Positions 62,070 to 64,000 of a stretch of DNA of 64,000 nt are shown here, piece after piece. The DNA is from JANQFV01 sp964468185 (lineage in GTDB: Bacteria > Planctomycetota > Phycisphaerae > UBA1845 > Fen-1342). Each line of letters begins with the position of its first letter. The first letter of the stretch is position 1. Where the stretch lies: NCBI GenBank assembly GCA_964468185.1, contig CAYXTR010000005.1, positions 102,805 to 166,804 of the forward strand, read 5' to 3'. The notes beneath the pieces were generated by a model. It searched no databases and had not been told where the DNA came from. It was given only the letters and a program-made list of their open reading frames with translations. A program made the position numbers and the translations under genes.

Positions 62070-63317
62070 GTGGCCGCTATCTTCCAACGGGGAAAGAAGC
62101 GCATCTGGTGGATCAAGTACTACGTCGCCGGCCAGCAGGTCTATCACTCGCTGCACACGACGAACGCCCGCGCCGCTCAGCGCATCAAGAAGCAGATCGA
62201 AGGCGAGGATGCGAAAGGCGAGTTGATCGCCCCCTCCCACACACCGCTGCCCGAACTGCTCGAGGACTACTGCCAGTTCATGGCGACGTTCCGCACGCGG
62301 AAGTCATGCTCCGCGGACGTCTCGATCCTGCGGATCGTCTTCGGTCCCATCACACCGGCGCTGGAGCTGGGTTCGCACGTGAACCGGCGGTTTCGCACCG
62401 ACAGTGCCCGACGGGTACGCGATACGCTGGGCCCCCGCCACATCCTCGCCAAGCATCTTGAAGACGTCACCGGGCGCGTGCTGGAGGACTTCATCACGAC
62501 GCGGATCCGCGAGGACGGCATCTCGGCCAAGACCGCCAACCGCACCCGCGAAGTGCTGCACAAGCTGTTCAACTATGCCATCAAGAAGTGGGGCTTCGTG
62601 GCTCCCGACCGACGCCATCCCAATCCCGCCGCGCTCGTGCAGCGCCGCTCCGAGCCGCCCCGCGTGATCCGATTCCTGACGGCCGAGCAGGTCACTCGGC
62701 AGCTGGAGATCCTCGCTGATCAGCCCACGCTACACGCCATGGTGGCGACCCTGATCTATGCCGGGCCACGCCGCGAAGCGGTGCTTTGGCTGACTCCGGA
62801 AGATGTCGACCTGGAGCGACGTCTGCTGCACATTCGGGCCAAAAGAATCGCCGGTGAGTCCTGGCAGCCCAAGACCAAGCGGAATCGGGTGGTGCCGATC
62901 AGCAGTGCCCTGGAGCGAATCCTCAGCGCGTACGAGCCGCCGACCGAAGGCCCCTGGTACTTCCCCTCGCCGCGGGGCTGCCGCTGGAACCCGGACAACT
63001 TCTCGCAGACGCTGCGGGAGATCAACAGCGCCCATGGATTGGCGTGGTCATGCCTGGACTTTCGGCACACGTTCGGCAGCTTGCTCGCTCAGAAAGGTGT
63101 GTCGCTTTACAAGATCGCCGAGTTGATGGGCAACTCGCCGGAGATCTGCCGCCGGCACTACGCGGCCCTGGTGCCGGAGAAGATGCACGACGTGGTCGAG
63201 TTCGGCGAGGAACCTGAGAAGCCGACACCAACCGATGACCTGCTGCGGCAGGTGCTGGCCAAGCTCGACCAACTGCCGGTGGATGAGCATAAGCCTCAGC
63301 TTCGTGTGGTGCCGTGA
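62070..63317 (+). CDS. Tyrosine recombinase / integrase
   Basis: A 415-residue phage-type integrase. The N-terminus has an arm-binding-like 'FQRGKKRIWWIKYYVAGQQV', then a SAM-like core-binding region, then the catalytic domain with Arg in 'YAGPRREAVLWL', Lys near 'PKTKRNRVVP', 'CLDFRHTFGSLL' and Tyr in 'NSPEICRRHYAAL'. The box II His is replaced by Leu in this sequence and the next His by Asn, so the R-K-H-R-H/W-Y set is partly altered. GTG 62070 follows GAGGAG; codons upstream to 61944 read into the tRNA-flanking DNA. It probably integrates the element at the tRNA just upstream. Confidence 0.9.
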   Translation: MAAIFQRGKKRIWWIKYYVAGQQVYHSLHTTNARAAQRIKKQIEGEDAKGELIAPSHTPLPELLEDYCQFMATFRTRKSCSADVSILRIVFGPITPALELGSHVNRRFRTDSARRVRDTLGPRHILAKHLEDVTGRVLEDFITTRIREDGISAKTANRTREVLHKLFNYAIKKWGFVAPDRRHPNPAALVQRRSEPPRVIRFLTAEQVTRQLEILADQPTLHAMVATLIYAGPRREAVLWLTPEDVDLERRLLHIRAKRIAGESWQPKTKRNRVVPISSALERILSAYEPPTEGPWYFPSPRGCRWNPDNFSQTLREINSAHGLAWSCLDFRHTFGSLLAQKGVSLYKIAELMGNSPEICRRHYAALVPEKMHDVVEFGEEPEKPTPTDDLLRQVLAKLDQLPVDEHKPQLRVVP

Positions 63318-63383
63318 CGCAGCAAATCGCGGAGTCGGATCTTGACGCTCCGGGGCCAACGTGGTTCCGGAGCGCCGGGCGCG

Positions 63384-63611
63384 TCAATCAACGTATTCGC
63401 GCGACGCGAGCCACGACTCGATGTCGGACCAACGGTAGCGGATGGCGCCGTTCTTCTGGTCGCTGACGGCGATGGGCTGAATCCCGGCCTCACGGAGCCA
63501 GCGACGCACAGACGAACGATGTGCGTCCAGCCGCACCGCCAGTGTCTTCAAGCTGATCGCCAGCGGTGTTCGCGGCTGTGGCTGATGCGACTGGACGCGC
63601 TTGCGTGCCAT
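63384..63611 (-). CDS. AlpA/MerR-like helix-turn-helix protein, putative excisionase
   Basis: A 75-residue DNA-binding protein. 'SLKTLAVRLDAHRSSVRRWL' and 'RYRWSDIESWLASREYV' are typical of small HTH_17-type proteins found next to integrases, which act as excisionases or integrase regulators. It converges on the integrase gene with a 66-bp gap and follows the next gene on the same strand after 17 bp. Start at ATG 63611. Confidence 0.82.
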   Translation of the reverse strand: MARKRVQSHQPQPRTPLAISLKTLAVRLDAHRSSVRRWLREAGIQPIAVSDQKNGAIRYRWSDIESWLASREYVD

Positions 63612-63628
63612 GGCGTGAGATCTCCGAG

Positions 63629-63937
63629 TTAGGCCGAGACAGCCTCTTCGTCCGCGACGGCGGCCGGATTGGGTTCCGTGTCCGGCTCGCGCTCGCGGAG
63701 GGTGATGAACTTGAACGCCTGTTCAGCGACCAGCCGGACGCGCGGCAGGTCGTTGGCGAACAGATAGTCTGAGTCACGCCACTCCGCGCGCTGCGCGTCG
63801 AAGTAGCGTTTGTCGATGCGGACCGTGTGCTGCGCGACGGTGCGGCCGTCCTGTAGGGCCTCGTGGCGCCAGATGGATGCGCGGATCGTGCCGGCTTGGA
63901 AGGTCTTGATCGGACGGTTGGAAGCATTGTCGGACAT
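63629..63937 (-). CDS. Conserved small protein of the integrative element, function unknown
   Basis: A 102-residue protein from ATG 63937, with AGGAAG upstream. 'IKTFQAGTIRASIWRHEALQ' and 'HTVRIDKRYFDAQRAEWRDS' suggest a small beta-rich fold; the C-terminus is acidic. It resembles, from memory, a hypothetical protein often found near planctomycete integrases. It lies 17 bp upstream of the HTH gene, likely one operon controlled from the palindrome at 63956. No function can be assigned. Confidence 0.6.
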   Translation of the reverse strand: MSDNASNRPIKTFQAGTIRASIWRHEALQDGRTVAQHTVRIDKRYFDAQRAEWRDSDYLFANDLPRVRLVAEQAFKFITLREREPDTEPNPAAVADEEAVSA

Positions 63938-63955
63938 GGTGTTCTTCCTCATATA

Positions 63956-63974
63956 GTGCAGTGAACCACTGCAC
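63956..63974. promoter_or_regulatory. Perfect palindromic operator candidate
   Basis: GTGCAGTG, AAC, CACTGCAC form a perfect 8-bp inverted repeat with a 3-nt centre, 19-37 nt upstream of the leftward 63937 start codon, where a repressor would block transcription of the small gene and HTH operon. Confidence 0.55.
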
Positions 63975-64000
63975 GGTTTCTGGTTACGACTTCTACTTGT

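Larger units (their letters stand above)
61895..64000 (+). mobile_element. Left end of an integrative element at the initiator tRNA, cut by the window edge
   Basis: The order tRNA 3' end, terminator, tyrosine integrase pointing away, convergent AlpA-like HTH gene, small conserved gene and a palindromic operator candidate is typical of a prophage or integrative element at a tRNA attachment site. The other end, with a copy of the tRNA 3' sequence, should lie beyond 64000. Boundaries and type are not determined here. Confidence 0.65.

Overview
The window looks like the chromosome of a planctomycete, most likely class Phycisphaerae. DNA is GC-rich with mostly ATG/GTG starts and clear AGGAG-type ribosome binding sites. 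Typical signs are type II pseudopilins of the H-X9-DG kind, secreted proteins ending in a paired EF-hand dockerin-like tail, TSP3-type calcium repeats, a 'DCNENGVPD' spacer, GH172 (DUF2961), TPR-sulfatases, Zn-ribbon proteins and many lipoproteins. The lineage is inferred from protein style only; no rRNA is present.

Layout. 1-9985: housekeeping and envelope genes: a 3'-truncated secA with two extra N-terminal membrane helices, efp, an MBL-fold hydrolase, a metzincin lipoprotein, sppA, crcB plus a DUF190 gene, a pseudopilin, tsaD. 10017-16199: MDR oxidoreductase, recQ, a CX5R phosphatase next to a PAP2 lipoprotein, and a glutamine-synthetase-fold protein that has lost most catalytic residues. 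16267-23747: GH172 protein, calcium-repeat lipoprotein, large dockerin-tailed glycosidase-like protein, Asp/Glu racemase. 23910-30834: an aromatic amino acid ammonia-lyase followed by a PAS histidine kinase, a FixJ-type regulator and a large chemoreceptor. 31056-36010: two dockerin-tailed secreted proteins (Kazal-like; subtilisin with beta-helix).

36033-43751 is a five-gene leftward cluster and the best candidate for an undescribed system: two paralogous alkaline-phosphatase-superfamily enzymes (one predicted cytoplasmic and membrane-anchored, one a Tat-exported lipoprotein), a 61-residue ribbon-helix-helix-like protein, a multi-spanning membrane protein, and a sulfatase-like/TPR protein with Thr at the nucleophile position. 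The small protein and the sulfatase-like protein share an 'LxxLGY' motif.

43911-56566: gamma carbonic anhydrase, DUF4382 lipoprotein, a Cys-less thiolase paired with a DUF35 Zn-ribbon protein, a BNR lipoprotein with nth, a GT4 glycosyltransferase, an AsnRS-related catalytic domain preceded by a ~300-nt leader with two near-identical intrinsic terminators, a Zn-ribbon protein, der, and an isochorismatase-fold protein with Ser in place of Cys. 57098-61594: phosphohexomutase with a structured leader, alpha-glucan phosphorylase and a MazG-like pyrophosphohydrolase. 61822-64000: an initiator tRNA followed at once by a tyrosine integrase, an AlpA-like HTH gene, a small conserved gene and a palindromic operator candidate. 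This looks like the left end of an integrative element that continues past the window.

A recurring feature is enzyme folds with altered active sites (GS-like, thiolase, isochorismatase-like, sulfatase-like, VSG-type ammonia-lyase, EF-P tip). These calls come from motif alignment by eye and need profile searches and structures to confirm.
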